Below, one piece after another: positions 55,001 through 63,298 of a DNA stretch of 64,000 nt. Each line of letters begins with the position of its first letter. The first letter of the stretch is position 1. This DNA comes from Pseudozobellia sp. WGM2 (GTDB lineage Bacteria; Bacteroidota; Bacteroidia; Flavobacteriales; Flavobacteriaceae). The notes under the pieces were generated by a model, which was given only the letters and a program-made list of their open reading frames with translations, did not search any database and was not told the DNA's origin. The stretch is from assembly GCF_017810075.1 (NCBI RefSeq), contig NZ_JADNYK010000003.1:558001-622000 (forward strand), given 5' to 3'. A program made the position numbers and the translations under genes.

Positions 55001-56173
55001 TAGATCATAGACGTCAATTCCGCCCCCATCCATACCTATCCACAGCCTATTTTTTTTGTCTTTAACGATACTGGTTACCGATGATGATTGTAACGAGTTA
55101 CGTATGTTAGAAACACTTTCTAAATCTTTGAATTTATCATATAAAATGTCTGAAACCCCAACCCCGGCATTATAGTAACCGACCCAGACCCTTTTTTGGT
55201 CATCTACGAAAAGTGTCCAAATCGAATTGGATTTTAATCCGTTGTCCGCAAATTTATCGTAGTGATAGTGTTTAATTACCGAACCATCTTTTTCCACCAC
55301 TAGTAAACCGTCATTCTCGGTACCACATAAAATTTTACCATCCGGCCCCTGAACCATGGTCAAAATCTGCTCGTCAGTGATGGGGAATCTTTCAGCTTGA
55401 TACGTGTTTATAGAAGCGGAACTGACTTTGAGCAACCCGCTTGAGTAAGTACCCATCCAAATAGAACCCGAATCATCAATTATAATCGATTCAACACCAT
55501 AAGAAGCTCTATTTGCAAACTGCGCCCCTTTTAATGTAACGGGTTTTACCTTATTGCCATCATATTCATAAAGACCTTGATTAGTGCCAATAACTATTTT
55601 TCCATCGGGTCTTTTTTTAAGGCATCGTACTTGAAAAGTTTCAGGTGCAGATGCAACTATTTCGACGGGCCTTGCAATCAATTCTTGAGGGTCAACCTCG
55701 AACAAGCCATCTAAGTAGGTACCGATTAAAATTGTTCCCGAATCGGTTTCCTCAAGAGCGAGAACAATCAATTGGTCCAGAATTACATCACTTTCGTTGC
55801 GAAATACAATGTGATCAAAATTATCATAGTCGTTGTTATAGATATTCAGTCCTACTTCCGTACCCACCCATAAACGATTCTTGCTATCTATTAGACTGGT
55901 CTGCACCAATGAACTGTTCAACGACTTCGGATCATTGAATTTTTGACGATACGAAATAATATCAGAACCATAGTATTTATAGAGTCCACCACCGTAAGCT
56001 GCAATCCAAATAAGTCCGTTCTGATCCTGAACAATATTTGAAATAGCCTTTTGGGTTATACCCTGCTTCATATCAACAAAAGACAATTCGCTATCGACTA
56101 CTTGCGCATTCGTGAATTGAGAGATACTGAAGCAAAAAAGCCAAAGAAGTTTATACCAATTTGGTGAATTCAT
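52055..56173 (-). CDS. Hybrid two-component sensor-regulator (HTCS)
   Basis: 1372 residues. A signal peptide ends FTNAQ. Reg_prop repeats form two seven-bladed propellers over about 25-720 (repeated GLIWIAAYGGGLY, IWIGTDGAGLW types), followed by a Y_Y_Y domain (about 725-790), a TM helix (about 795-815) and HisKA with the phospho-His in NISHEFRTPL (near 854). HATPase spans about 930-1090 (GTGIGLEVVKSF), a receiver has the Asp in LIITDVVMPEMDG (near 1174), and an AraC HTH occupies about 1270-1372. It senses an oligosaccharide in the periplasm and activates the xylan genes. Divergent from GH67; one TM helix connects both halves. Confidence 0.95.
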   Translation of the reverse strand: MNSPNWYKLLWLFCFSISQFTNAQVVDSELSFVDMKQGITQKAISNIVQDQNGLIWIAAYGGGLYKYYGSDIISYRQKFNDPKSLNSSLVQTSLIDSKNRLWVGTEVGLNIYNNDYDNFDHIVFRNESDVILDQLIVLALEETDSGTILIGTYLDGLFEVDPQELIARPVEIVASAPETFQVRCLKKRPDGKIVIGTNQGLYEYDGNKVKPVTLKGAQFANRASYGVESIIIDDSGSIWMGTYSSGLLKVSSASINTYQAERFPITDEQILTMVQGPDGKILCGTENDGLLVVEKDGSVIKHYHYDKFADNGLKSNSIWTLFVDDQKRVWVGYYNAGVGVSDILYDKFKDLESVSNIRNSLQSSSVTSIVKDKKNRLWIGMDGGGIDVYDLEKKTFDHLIDQDNPIAKGFEALDVQNLFFDSGSNLWVATWNSGIYYLPRGSDQFKHYEIQEVNGRLRFHRIMNFAEDIDGVVWIGTSSSGLHYYDSKTKKFDFVADSLFRQGAEIRKVLVDRNNTVWVATNRGVFKRKNGYKGAFENLELMPSEEQNPAEKVLIDLTVTLFEDKFGNIWIGTDGAGLWKYDVNGKNITWFNSASTNLEQESIATILEGDDGNLWLGGNKGLSYFEIEEKQFTNYSANDGLLSDDFNYNAGFKDEDGTMYFGNYKGVNVVNPEAITFNERKPEVYFTNFKIHNKSSSSPLKKAIGETEHLTLNHNQSFFTIEFAALNYTRPEKNKYAYYLDGLEDTWNFVSNTTSATYTNLSPGDYTFMVKAANNDGVWNESAKTLRLTVLPPWYRTTLAIACYLILFVMISVFAFRLTKERIREKRLVQVERARRLQEEELNNRKIQFFTNISHEFRTPLTLILNPLESVMHDQKYRLSKGLSEKLNIIHKNTARLKRLIDELMDFRKLQLNKFSIKVSEIDVVDFSQEIAEHFNEEAELKNIAMLFESSGKNVKLWSDPGMLEKVLFNILSNAFKITPDNGTITIGVHQRETNMIFPLIDTEKQLPAIEIFIEDTGSGISQEEVRNVFERFYQVKNMNSQYYGGTGIGLEVVKSFVDLLKGHIVVESEEAVGTKFRVFLPMGREHFNTEELLLAATINEEVVPATNQDIPETARLEMLTGAKKTLLIVEDNTELRSYLKNELQTEYNVFEAVNGQQGLKLALERIPDLIITDVVMPEMDGLEFCKAIKDDLRTSHIPLLMLTAKTMSEDWIKGIDSGADIYLSKPFDLKVLRAQLRQIIKSRQILFDKFGEGTNNVKIPENTSLLDKGFITKVMEYIIENIADENLNVEQLAGELNLSRSQLYRKIKSLTGHTANEFLRKLRLEKAKEIIENGDASISEVCYKVGFSSPSYFTKCFKAYFGVLPTEFKQE

Positions 56174-56336
56174 ATGATTAAAGTCGAGTAAGTAAACAAA
56201 ACTTATAACGTTTTCGCTATTAATATTTTGCCTCTAAAAATAGTCATTTACCACTAACCACATGCTCTAGAACCTATATTTTGCCTTTTGTCTTAAAAAA
56301 CAGTGGTTAAACTATTATCCTGATACTGAACACCAC
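56174..56336. other. Left part of the HTCS-GH67 divergent region
   Basis: Together with 56337-56558 this is a 385-bp gap between divergent genes. Apart from the inverted repeat listed separately, no other feature was recognised. It must hold the HTCS promoter. Confidence 0.4.
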
Positions 56337-56366
56337 AAAATATGGTTTGCTATGCCATATTTTTTC
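56337..56366 (+). promoter_or_regulatory. Candidate operator before GH67
   Basis: AAAATATGG (56337-56345) and CCATATTTT (56355-56363) form a 9-bp inverted repeat. The right half reads ATGCCATATTTTTTC (56352-56366), matching the element before the GH10 gene. A second ATGCCAT lies at 56380-56386. Confidence 0.45.
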
Positions 56367-56558
56367 AAATGCTTCAAATATGCCATCATGGGCGACATAC
56401 TTTTTATAATATACCCTTCACTTATCTGAAATTTGAACATACGCAACAACTTTATTTATTTAAAGGTCGATGTAGCATTTATCGAACTTTTAAATAGCTA
56501 TTTTATATATTTAAAGGAGAATTTAGCACGTCTTCGCATCATACAACTCAACTTAAAA

Positions 56559-58733
56559 ATGATTAATCGCAATAACTTATTCGTTCTTTGTTTTCTTTAT
56601 GTGTTCGCTCTTTTCGCTCAAGCACCACCGGGATACGATCTCTGGTTAACTTATTCAAAAATAGTAGAGCCCGATATTTCAAAGAAATATTCTGACATCT
56701 CAACCTCGATAGCCTTTCTCGGAAATTCTAAAACTTTAAATATCGCCCAATCGGAGCTACATACGGCAACCGAAAAGATGCTGGGCCAAACTCCTACTTT
56801 CTTTAAGGCATTTGAGAGCAACCATTCAATGGTAATCGGAACAAAAAACCTTCTAGACCCTTCGCTAAACAAAGTACTTACTAAAGATTTAGAACAAATC
56901 GGCAATGAGGGTTTTATAATTAAATCGGTGCTCAGTCAAAAGAAAACCACCCTCGTTATTACGGCAAACGAAGATATCGGAATTCTTTACGGAGTTTATA
57001 GATTGCTTGCCCTTATGCAGCAGCGTAAAAACCTCGATAATATCGCTTTGGTCGACTCGCCGAAAATAGATATTAGAATGCTCAATCATTGGGATAATCT
57101 CGACCGGAGTGTTGAAAGGGGCTATGCAGGTTTTTCGTTATGGAAATGGCATAAACTTCCCGAATTTATCGACCAGAGATATATCGATTATGCAAGGGCT
57201 AACGCATCTATTGGTATCAACGCCGTTTCTTTGACCAACGTAAATGCCAATGCACTAATATTGACACCCATGTACCTCGAAAAGGTGAAAGCACTGGCCG
57301 ATGTCTTTCGGCCTTACGGTATCAAGGTCTACCTTACCGCTCGTTTTTCTGCCCCTATTGAAATCGGCGGATTACAGACCGCAGACCCGTTAAACGAGAA
57401 AGTTAAAGTATGGTGGGCAGATAAAACCGATGAAATCTATAAGCTGATTCCCGATTTCGGTGGGTTTTTGGTTAAAGCAAATTCAGAGGGGCAACCAGGC
57501 CCTCAAAACTATGAACGAAACCATGTAGATGGTGCCAATATGCTTGCCGAAGCCCTACAACCTCACAATGGTAATGTAATATGGCGAGCTTTTGTTTATT
57601 CTGAGCATGATGCCGATGACCGGGCCAAACAGGCCTATTCAGAATTTGTGCCCTATGATGGCAAGTTTATGGATAATGTTCTTGTACAGACCAAAAACGG
57701 CGCAATAGATTTTCAGCCGCGAGAACCCTTTCACCCCATGTTCGGGGCCACACCTAAAACTCCCTTAATGATGGAGTTTCAAATTACACAAGAGTATTTA
57801 GGTTTCAGTACGCACCTTGTATTTCTACCAAAGCTTTATGAAGAAGTGCTTGATTCAGACACGTATCAAGAAGGTGATGGTTCGACCGTAGCCAAAGTTA
57901 TAGATGGCTCTTTGCAAGGTCAAAAAATCACGGGTATGGCCGGTGTAACGAACATCGGAAACGATATTAATTGGACGGGGCACCCCATCGCTCAAGGTAA
58001 CTGGTATGGCTTCGGTCGTTTAGCATGGGACCCATATTTAAGTTCTGAGAACATTGCCGAAGAATGGCTTCGTCTAACTTTCTCCAATGACGATGCATTT
58101 GTTAAACCGATGAAAGAATTGCTCATTATGTCTAGAGAGGCGGTCGTAAATTACATGAACCCTCTTGGTCTACACCATATTTTCGATACCGGCCATCACT
58201 ATGGCCCAGGGCCTTGGGTAAGTGAACTGAGCCGACCAGAGTGGAATCCCGTGTATTATCATAACGCCGATGAAAACGGAATAGGCTTTGACCGCACACC
58301 TACAGGAAGCAATGCCACCGAACAATATGCAGAACCCTTGCGCAGTCAATTGAACGATCCACAAACTTGCCCCGAAGAATACTTATTATGGTTTCATCAC
58401 CTCCCTTGGGATTATAAATTGAAGAATGGAAAAACCCTATGGAATGGCATAGCATTAAAATATCAGGAAGGTGTAAATCAAGTCGAAAAAATGGTCTCTA
58501 CTTGGGAAACAATGAAACCCTATGTGAACAAGGCCCAGCATAAAGAAGTGCAGATGCTGCTACAAATTCAACTTAAAGAAGCCAAATGGTGGCGCGATGC
58601 CTGCTTACTCTATTTTCAGACCTTCTCTAAAAAAGAACTTCCTGAAGGGGTAGAAAAACCAACGCAAACCCTAGAATATTTTAAATCATTAAAATTCCCA
58701 TTCGCACCGGGCATACGCCCTCGGTGGAATTAA
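56559..58733 (+). CDS. GH67 alpha-glucuronidase
   Basis: 724 residues from the ATG at 56559, giving the signal peptide ending LFAQAP. A longer in-frame start at 56433 adds a 42-residue leader with no similarity. GH67 signatures: YGVYRLLALMQQ, RMLNHWDNLDRSVERGYAG, GFLVKANSEGQPGP, LVQTKNGAIDFQPREPF with the catalytic Asp/Glu pair and WTGHPIAQGNWYGFGRLAWDP (shortened here). It removes 4-O-methyl-glucuronic acid from the non-reducing end of xylo-oligosaccharides. It is the first gene of the rightward GH67-GH51-esterase operon. GH115 is excluded by length and motifs. Confidence 0.93.
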   Translation: MINRNNLFVLCFLYVFALFAQAPPGYDLWLTYSKIVEPDISKKYSDISTSIAFLGNSKTLNIAQSELHTATEKMLGQTPTFFKAFESNHSMVIGTKNLLDPSLNKVLTKDLEQIGNEGFIIKSVLSQKKTTLVITANEDIGILYGVYRLLALMQQRKNLDNIALVDSPKIDIRMLNHWDNLDRSVERGYAGFSLWKWHKLPEFIDQRYIDYARANASIGINAVSLTNVNANALILTPMYLEKVKALADVFRPYGIKVYLTARFSAPIEIGGLQTADPLNEKVKVWWADKTDEIYKLIPDFGGFLVKANSEGQPGPQNYERNHVDGANMLAEALQPHNGNVIWRAFVYSEHDADDRAKQAYSEFVPYDGKFMDNVLVQTKNGAIDFQPREPFHPMFGATPKTPLMMEFQITQEYLGFSTHLVFLPKLYEEVLDSDTYQEGDGSTVAKVIDGSLQGQKITGMAGVTNIGNDINWTGHPIAQGNWYGFGRLAWDPYLSSENIAEEWLRLTFSNDDAFVKPMKELLIMSREAVVNYMNPLGLHHIFDTGHHYGPGPWVSELSRPEWNPVYYHNADENGIGFDRTPTGSNATEQYAEPLRSQLNDPQTCPEEYLLWFHHLPWDYKLKNGKTLWNGIALKYQEGVNQVEKMVSTWETMKPYVNKAQHKEVQMLLQIQLKEAKWWRDACLLYFQTFSKKELPEGVEKPTQTLEYFKSLKFPFAPGIRPRWN

Positions 58734-58760
58734 TCAGCTTTTTAACTTTAAGCAACGATC

Positions 58761-60308
58761 ATGCACAAACTAAGAATGCTTTTCAGCTTTATTATTCTCA
58801 TCGCCAGTATTCAAATCAATGCCCAAGAGAACACCATAACCATTCATGTTGATCAAGCTAAAGATACCATCAGCAAACATATTTACGGGCATTTTGCCGA
58901 GCATCTAGGTCGTGGTATCTACGATGGGTTTTTTGTGGGAAAAGATTCCAAAATTCCCAATACAAATGGTATTCGCACCGATATCATTGAAGCATTACGA
59001 GAATTGAGTATACCGGTACTTCGTTGGCCCGGCGGATGCTTTGCCGAACAGTACCAATGGAAAGACGGCATAGGCCCGGTGGAAGAAAGACCTTTGGTCG
59101 TCAATACTTTCTGGGGAGGTGTTACCGAAGACAACTCTTTCGGCACCCACGAATTTTTAGAGCTGTGCGAAATGCTCGATACCGAACCCTACATTGCTGT
59201 AAATATTGCTAGCGGAACTGTCAAGGATGCCTCTCAATGGATAGAATATGTTACTTCTGATAAGGATAGTGAGGTCACCCGATTGCGCAAGGCCAATGGC
59301 CGCAAAGAACCGTGGGACGTAAAATTCTGGGGCATCGGTAACGAAAATTGGGGCTGCGGAGGAAGTATGGATGCCGAATATTATACCGATGTCTTCAAGA
59401 GATTTAGCACCTATTGCAATGCCGATTTTAAAATTGCCAGTGGCGGAGAGTGGGACGATTTGGAGTGGACACGAACTTTTATGTCAGAAATAAAGGAAGT
59501 ACCAGGGTTTATTGATATCGCTGACGGGCTTTCATACCATTATTATACGATTGCCAATGACTGGTCGGTCAAAGGTTCTGCTCTTGATTTTGTAGAGGAA
59601 GAATGGTTCAGAAGTATGGATCAAACCCTAAAAATGGAAGCCAATCTCGAAGACCATATTGCCATTATGGATGAGGAAGACCCCGATAATACCATTGCCC
59701 TAATTGCAGACGAATGGGGAACGTGGTACGATGTAGAAGAAGGGACGAACCCCGGTTTTCTTTACCAGCAAAATTCATTAAGAGATGCTCTGGTCGCCGC
59801 CCTTGGGCTAAATATTTTCAATAATCAAGCCCGACGCGTAAAAATGGCGAATATTGCACAGACTGTCAACGTGCTTCAGGCCATGATATTGACCAAAGAG
59901 GGCCAAATGGTCAAAACCCCAACCTTTTATGTATTCAAAATGTATAAGGTACATCAAGATGCGATGCAATTACCTTCTGAAGTGAAAGCAGAAAACTACA
60001 CTACCGAGCAGGGTGAAGTACCGGCACTCTCAGTTTCAGCCTCTAAAAATTCACATGGTCAAGTTCATGTGACCGTTGCCAACGTGCATCCTCATAAAGA
60101 ATTAAATACTGCAATAAACCTAAAGGGAGTTGAAAAGTTCGGTGAAGTTTCAGCTTCGATTATCACAGCTGACAAAATGAACGCCTTTAATGATTTCGGC
60201 AAAGAGGAACAGGTAAAACTTGAGACTTACGAGGGTATAAGAAGTAAAAAGGGAGCACTTTCCGTAGATATTCCCGCCAAATCAGTGATTTTGTTGAAAA
60301 TCAAGTAA
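58761..60308 (+). CDS. GH51 alpha-L-arabinofuranosidase
   Basis: 515 residues. A signal peptide ends SIQINAQ. The TIM-barrel shows HFAEHLGRGIYDGF, VLRWPGGCFAEQYQWKDG, the acid/base Glu in WGIGNENWGCGG and the nucleophile Glu in LIADEWGTWYD, followed by a C-terminal beta domain. GH51 releases arabinose side chains from arabinoxylan or oligosaccharides. Most GH51 enzymes of this length are cytoplasmic hexamers; here it is exported. The gene lies 27 bases after GH67. Confidence 0.93.
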   Translation: MHKLRMLFSFIILIASIQINAQENTITIHVDQAKDTISKHIYGHFAEHLGRGIYDGFFVGKDSKIPNTNGIRTDIIEALRELSIPVLRWPGGCFAEQYQWKDGIGPVEERPLVVNTFWGGVTEDNSFGTHEFLELCEMLDTEPYIAVNIASGTVKDASQWIEYVTSDKDSEVTRLRKANGRKEPWDVKFWGIGNENWGCGGSMDAEYYTDVFKRFSTYCNADFKIASGGEWDDLEWTRTFMSEIKEVPGFIDIADGLSYHYYTIANDWSVKGSALDFVEEEWFRSMDQTLKMEANLEDHIAIMDEEDPDNTIALIADEWGTWYDVEEGTNPGFLYQQNSLRDALVAALGLNIFNNQARRVKMANIAQTVNVLQAMILTKEGQMVKTPTFYVFKMYKVHQDAMQLPSEVKAENYTTEQGEVPALSVSASKNSHGQVHVTVANVHPHKELNTAINLKGVEKFGEVSASIITADKMNAFNDFGKEEQVKLETYEGIRSKKGALSVDIPAKSVILLKIK

Positions 60309-60337
60309 GTATTTAAGAACGTCCAACTGTCGATATT

Positions 60338-62272
60338 ATGAATAGATTTTACCGTCTTCCTGTTATTATATTCGTTCTTTGCACATTGCTTGCAGCAAAT
60401 GCCCAAGTTCGCCTACCCAAACTCATTAGTGATGGTGCAGTTCTCCAACGAGATACAGAGTTGAAAATATGGGGGTGGGCATCACCCAACGAGGCTGTAG
60501 AACTTAGCTTTAATCAAGAGAATTACACTACCACAGCGGACATCGATGGTAATTGGCATTTTATGTTGCCCCCGCAAGCTGCAGGAGGTCCGTATAAAAT
60601 GATTGTTAAGGGCAAAAATGAAGTTGTTGTAGATGATATTCTTTTTGGTGAGGTATGGCTCTGTTCGGGCCAATCCAATATGGAGCTGACCATGCATCGG
60701 CTGCGAGACAACTACCCTGACGATATTAAAAACTCGAAGAATTCTAAAATCAGGCAATTTCTCGTACCTGATAAATATGACTTTAATACTGTCCATAAAG
60801 ACTTAGACTCCGGAAGCTGGGTCGAGGCAAATTCTCAAAACTTATTGAACTTTTCAGGGGTTGCCTATTTCTTTGCGAAAGACTTATATGATAAATATCG
60901 AATACCAGTTGGCCTCATCAATGCGGCACTGGGTGGGTCGCCTGTGGAATCTTGGATGAGCGAAGACGCCCTTAAAGAATTTCCGGAAGCGTATGCCGAA
61001 TTACAGAAATTCAAGAATGCCGATCTTATCGCTGAAATAGAACAGAAAGACCAAAAACGACAACAAGACTGGTTCAATGAATTAAACGAAAAAGACCTAG
61101 GGTCAGTAAAGGGTAACGAATGGTTTGCACAAGAATTTGATGATTCTGAATGGAAAGAAATGCAAATGCCGAGTTTTTGGTCAGATACTGAATTGGGGAA
61201 TGTGAATGGAGTGGTTTGGTTTAGAAAAGATATTAACGTTCCTGAAAATTGGTTGGGAAAAGAAACGAAACTTTGGCTGGGCAGAATGGTCGACCAAGAC
61301 TATGTTTATGTCAATGGCACCCTTGTGGGCACCACGGGATATCAATATCCCCCAAGAAAATATGAGGTAAACGATAGTCTTTTGCAAGAAGGCAAGAATA
61401 CCATCACCGTTCGCTTGATCAGTCAACAAGGCAAAGGTGGCTTTATTTCAGATAAACCTTATTTTATAGCTGTGGGCAAAGACACTATTGATCTGAAAGG
61501 GCGGTGGAAATATAAACTTGGTACGGCGATGCAACCTCTAGAAGGTCCCACTTTTATCCGCTGGAAACCGGGTGGGTTATACAACCGGATGATCTCTCCG
61601 CTACTCAATTACAAGATAAAAGGTGCTATTTGGTATCAAGGCGAATCAAATACCGACCGACCAGAGACCTATAATGAAACTTTTTCTGCATTGATTAAAA
61701 ACTGGCGCGACAAATGGAAAATCGGTGAGTTTCCGTTTCTATATGTACAACTGGCCAATTACATGAAAGAGACCCATGAACCTGTCGAAAGCGATTGGGC
61801 GAAACTGAGACAGGCACAACTTAACACTTTAAAATTAAATAACACAGGCATGGCCGTTATAACCGATATTGGTGAATGGAACGACATTCACCCCCTAAAT
61901 AAAAAAGATGTAGGTAAGAGGTTGGCTCAACTCGCCTATAGCCTTGCTTATAATGAATCGGATACTAGGTTAAGCCCCGTACCAACAAAAGCCTTATTTT
62001 CTGACCATCTAGTTCAGGTATCATTTGAGAATAACCAATCAGGACTCAAATTGAAAAATAACGGACCGCTAAGAACATTTGAACTATCATCCGATGGCAT
62101 CAACTTCTTTAAAGCTAATGCCGAAATCATAGGTAAAGATGTTGTGGTAAAGAGTAGCAAGGTGTCAACACCCATTGCCATTCGCTACGCATGGTCAAAC
62201 AACCCCGCAAAGGCAAATCTTTTTTCAAAAAATGGCCTCCCGGTTTCTCCTTTTGAATTTAGAAAAGAGTAG
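60338..62272 (+). CDS. SASA-domain acetylesterase with inserted jelly-roll
   Basis: 644 residues. A signal peptide ends AANAQ. SGNH-type sialic-acid-esterase (SASA) motifs are split: LCSGQSNMELTM with the nucleophile Ser at about 115, AIWYQGESNTDRPETY, and the Asp-His pair in EWNDIHPLNK. Between them (about 255-400) lies an inserted beta-sandwich like the GH2 jelly-roll (WFRKDINVPENWLGKE, VYVNGTLVG). Family members deacetylate sialic acid or, in xylan loci, acetylxylan (CE6-like). Here acetyl removal from xylan is most likely. Third gene of the rightward operon, 29 bases after GH51. Confidence 0.85.
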   Translation: MNRFYRLPVIIFVLCTLLAANAQVRLPKLISDGAVLQRDTELKIWGWASPNEAVELSFNQENYTTTADIDGNWHFMLPPQAAGGPYKMIVKGKNEVVVDDILFGEVWLCSGQSNMELTMHRLRDNYPDDIKNSKNSKIRQFLVPDKYDFNTVHKDLDSGSWVEANSQNLLNFSGVAYFFAKDLYDKYRIPVGLINAALGGSPVESWMSEDALKEFPEAYAELQKFKNADLIAEIEQKDQKRQQDWFNELNEKDLGSVKGNEWFAQEFDDSEWKEMQMPSFWSDTELGNVNGVVWFRKDINVPENWLGKETKLWLGRMVDQDYVYVNGTLVGTTGYQYPPRKYEVNDSLLQEGKNTITVRLISQQGKGGFISDKPYFIAVGKDTIDLKGRWKYKLGTAMQPLEGPTFIRWKPGGLYNRMISPLLNYKIKGAIWYQGESNTDRPETYNETFSALIKNWRDKWKIGEFPFLYVQLANYMKETHEPVESDWAKLRQAQLNTLKLNNTGMAVITDIGEWNDIHPLNKKDVGKRLAQLAYSLAYNESDTRLSPVPTKALFSDHLVQVSFENNQSGLKLKNNGPLRTFELSSDGINFFKANAEIIGKDVVVKSSKVSTPIAIRYAWSNNPAKANLFSKNGLPVSPFEFRKE

Positions 62273-62280
62273 TCGAAGAT

Positions 62281-63054
62281 TTAGTTCCACTTAAAGGCAA
62301 AATAGCGGCAAGAACCTTCTCCTAAATTTTTGATACCGTGCATAGAACCAGATTTGGCCAGATAGAAATCTCCAGGACCTGCCTGATAGGTTTTGCCTGC
62401 TATGGTCATTTCTGTATTCCCGGCCATCATCAAAATTATTTCAGTTTCTATATGCTTGTGGGGTTCGTGGCTCGGCCCTAATTTATCCAATTGGGTCACA
62501 TGCATTTCGTAGCGCTCGCACATGGCTGTTTCCCTATCAAAATAGGGCACCCCTCCACCTCTAGAACTTGGCATGTATGTTAAAGAATCAGCATTAATCA
62601 TTAATGACCCTCCGGCTTTGGAACCTCTTTCGATATTCATGGGCTTTTTTGACCGATAGCGGATGACGTAATAGGTCAGATTGGTGTCACCTATGTTTTC
62701 CATCTGATGCATTTGTTGGGGCATAAGAAGAACTACTCCCTCCGGACCGAGAACTGTACTCTTACCCTCAATCGTAATCTTCATAGTACCTTCTCTTACA
62801 ATTATACATTCTTCAATATCTTTATTGGCATGAGCCGGACCAGGAGTTGCGCCAGGCATTTGAGTTGTCGCATGCATTTCAATGTATTCTAAGTGTGGTG
62901 AAGAACCTTCCAGAATGCTCCGGCCTTCCTTAAGTTCACTTTTTTTGACCGGAAAATCGTTCCATTTGTAAATTCCCTCTTCAATAGGTTCAAGTTGTGC
63001 ATTTGAATAGATGGCAAATAAGAAAATGAAACTGGAAATTGTGGTTTTCATCAT
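62281..63054 (-). CDS. Exported bicupin protein
   Basis: 257 residues; a signal peptide ends IYSNAQ (two adjacent ATGs possible). Two cupin barrels: the first has GPAHANKDIEECIIVREG and a late MPQQMHQMEN, the second has EPHKHIETEIILMMAGN and SGSMHGIKNL, each with the His/Glu metal pattern. It could act on a uronic acid product or be a sugar isomerase-like enzyme; KdgF-type activity (uronate linearisation) is a guess based on the divergent GH28 gene. Convergent with the esterase gene (8 bases). The shared upstream region carries the ATGCCA element. Confidence 0.78.
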   Translation of the reverse strand: MMKTTISSFIFLFAIYSNAQLEPIEEGIYKWNDFPVKKSELKEGRSILEGSSPHLEYIEMHATTQMPGATPGPAHANKDIEECIIVREGTMKITIEGKSTVLGPEGVVLLMPQQMHQMENIGDTNLTYYVIRYRSKKPMNIERGSKAGGSLMINADSLTYMPSSRGGGVPYFDRETAMCERYEMHVTQLDKLGPSHEPHKHIETEIILMMAGNTEMTIAGKTYQAGPGDFYLAKSGSMHGIKNLGEGSCRYFAFKWN

Positions 63055-63155
63055 TAGTGTTTTAAAGTATGGTTGAGGTATTAAACATTGAAATCAGTGT
63101 TCGTAAGCGAACTCAATGAACCACACTAATATAATGAAAAAGAACCAGTTGTGGT

Positions 63156-63184
63156 GATTTAAAATTGGCATGCCACAATATTTC
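63156..63184. promoter_or_regulatory. TGGCATGCCA palindrome with two outward ATGCCA elements
   Basis: TGGCATGCCA (63166-63175) gives ATGCCACAATATTTC rightward (63170-63184, toward GH28) and ATGCCAATTTTAAATC leftward (63171-63156, toward the bicupin). It resembles the elements before GH10 and GH67. Confidence 0.4.
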
Positions 63185-63249
63185 GAGGCGGCAACGCAAC
63201 TATAACAAATTGGTGATATCAATTTATAATTACGAATATATTATGTGGT

Positions 63250-63283
63250 GAATCGATTCTTTTTTAAATTTATGCAATCGATT
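63250..63283 (+). promoter_or_regulatory. Two LacI-operator-like sites before GH28
   Basis: GAATCGATTC (63250-63259) and CAATCGATTA (63275-63284) share the palindromic core AATCGATT with a 25-base period, 40 and 15 bases before the ATG at 63299. The central CG with A/T flanks is typical of LacI-family operators. Confidence 0.45.
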
Positions 63284-63298
63284 ACTTAAAATCATAAA

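Noticed and set aside
56433-56558. Longer N-terminus for the GH67 enzyme
   Set aside because: The 42 extra residues precede a complete signal peptide and show no family similarity.
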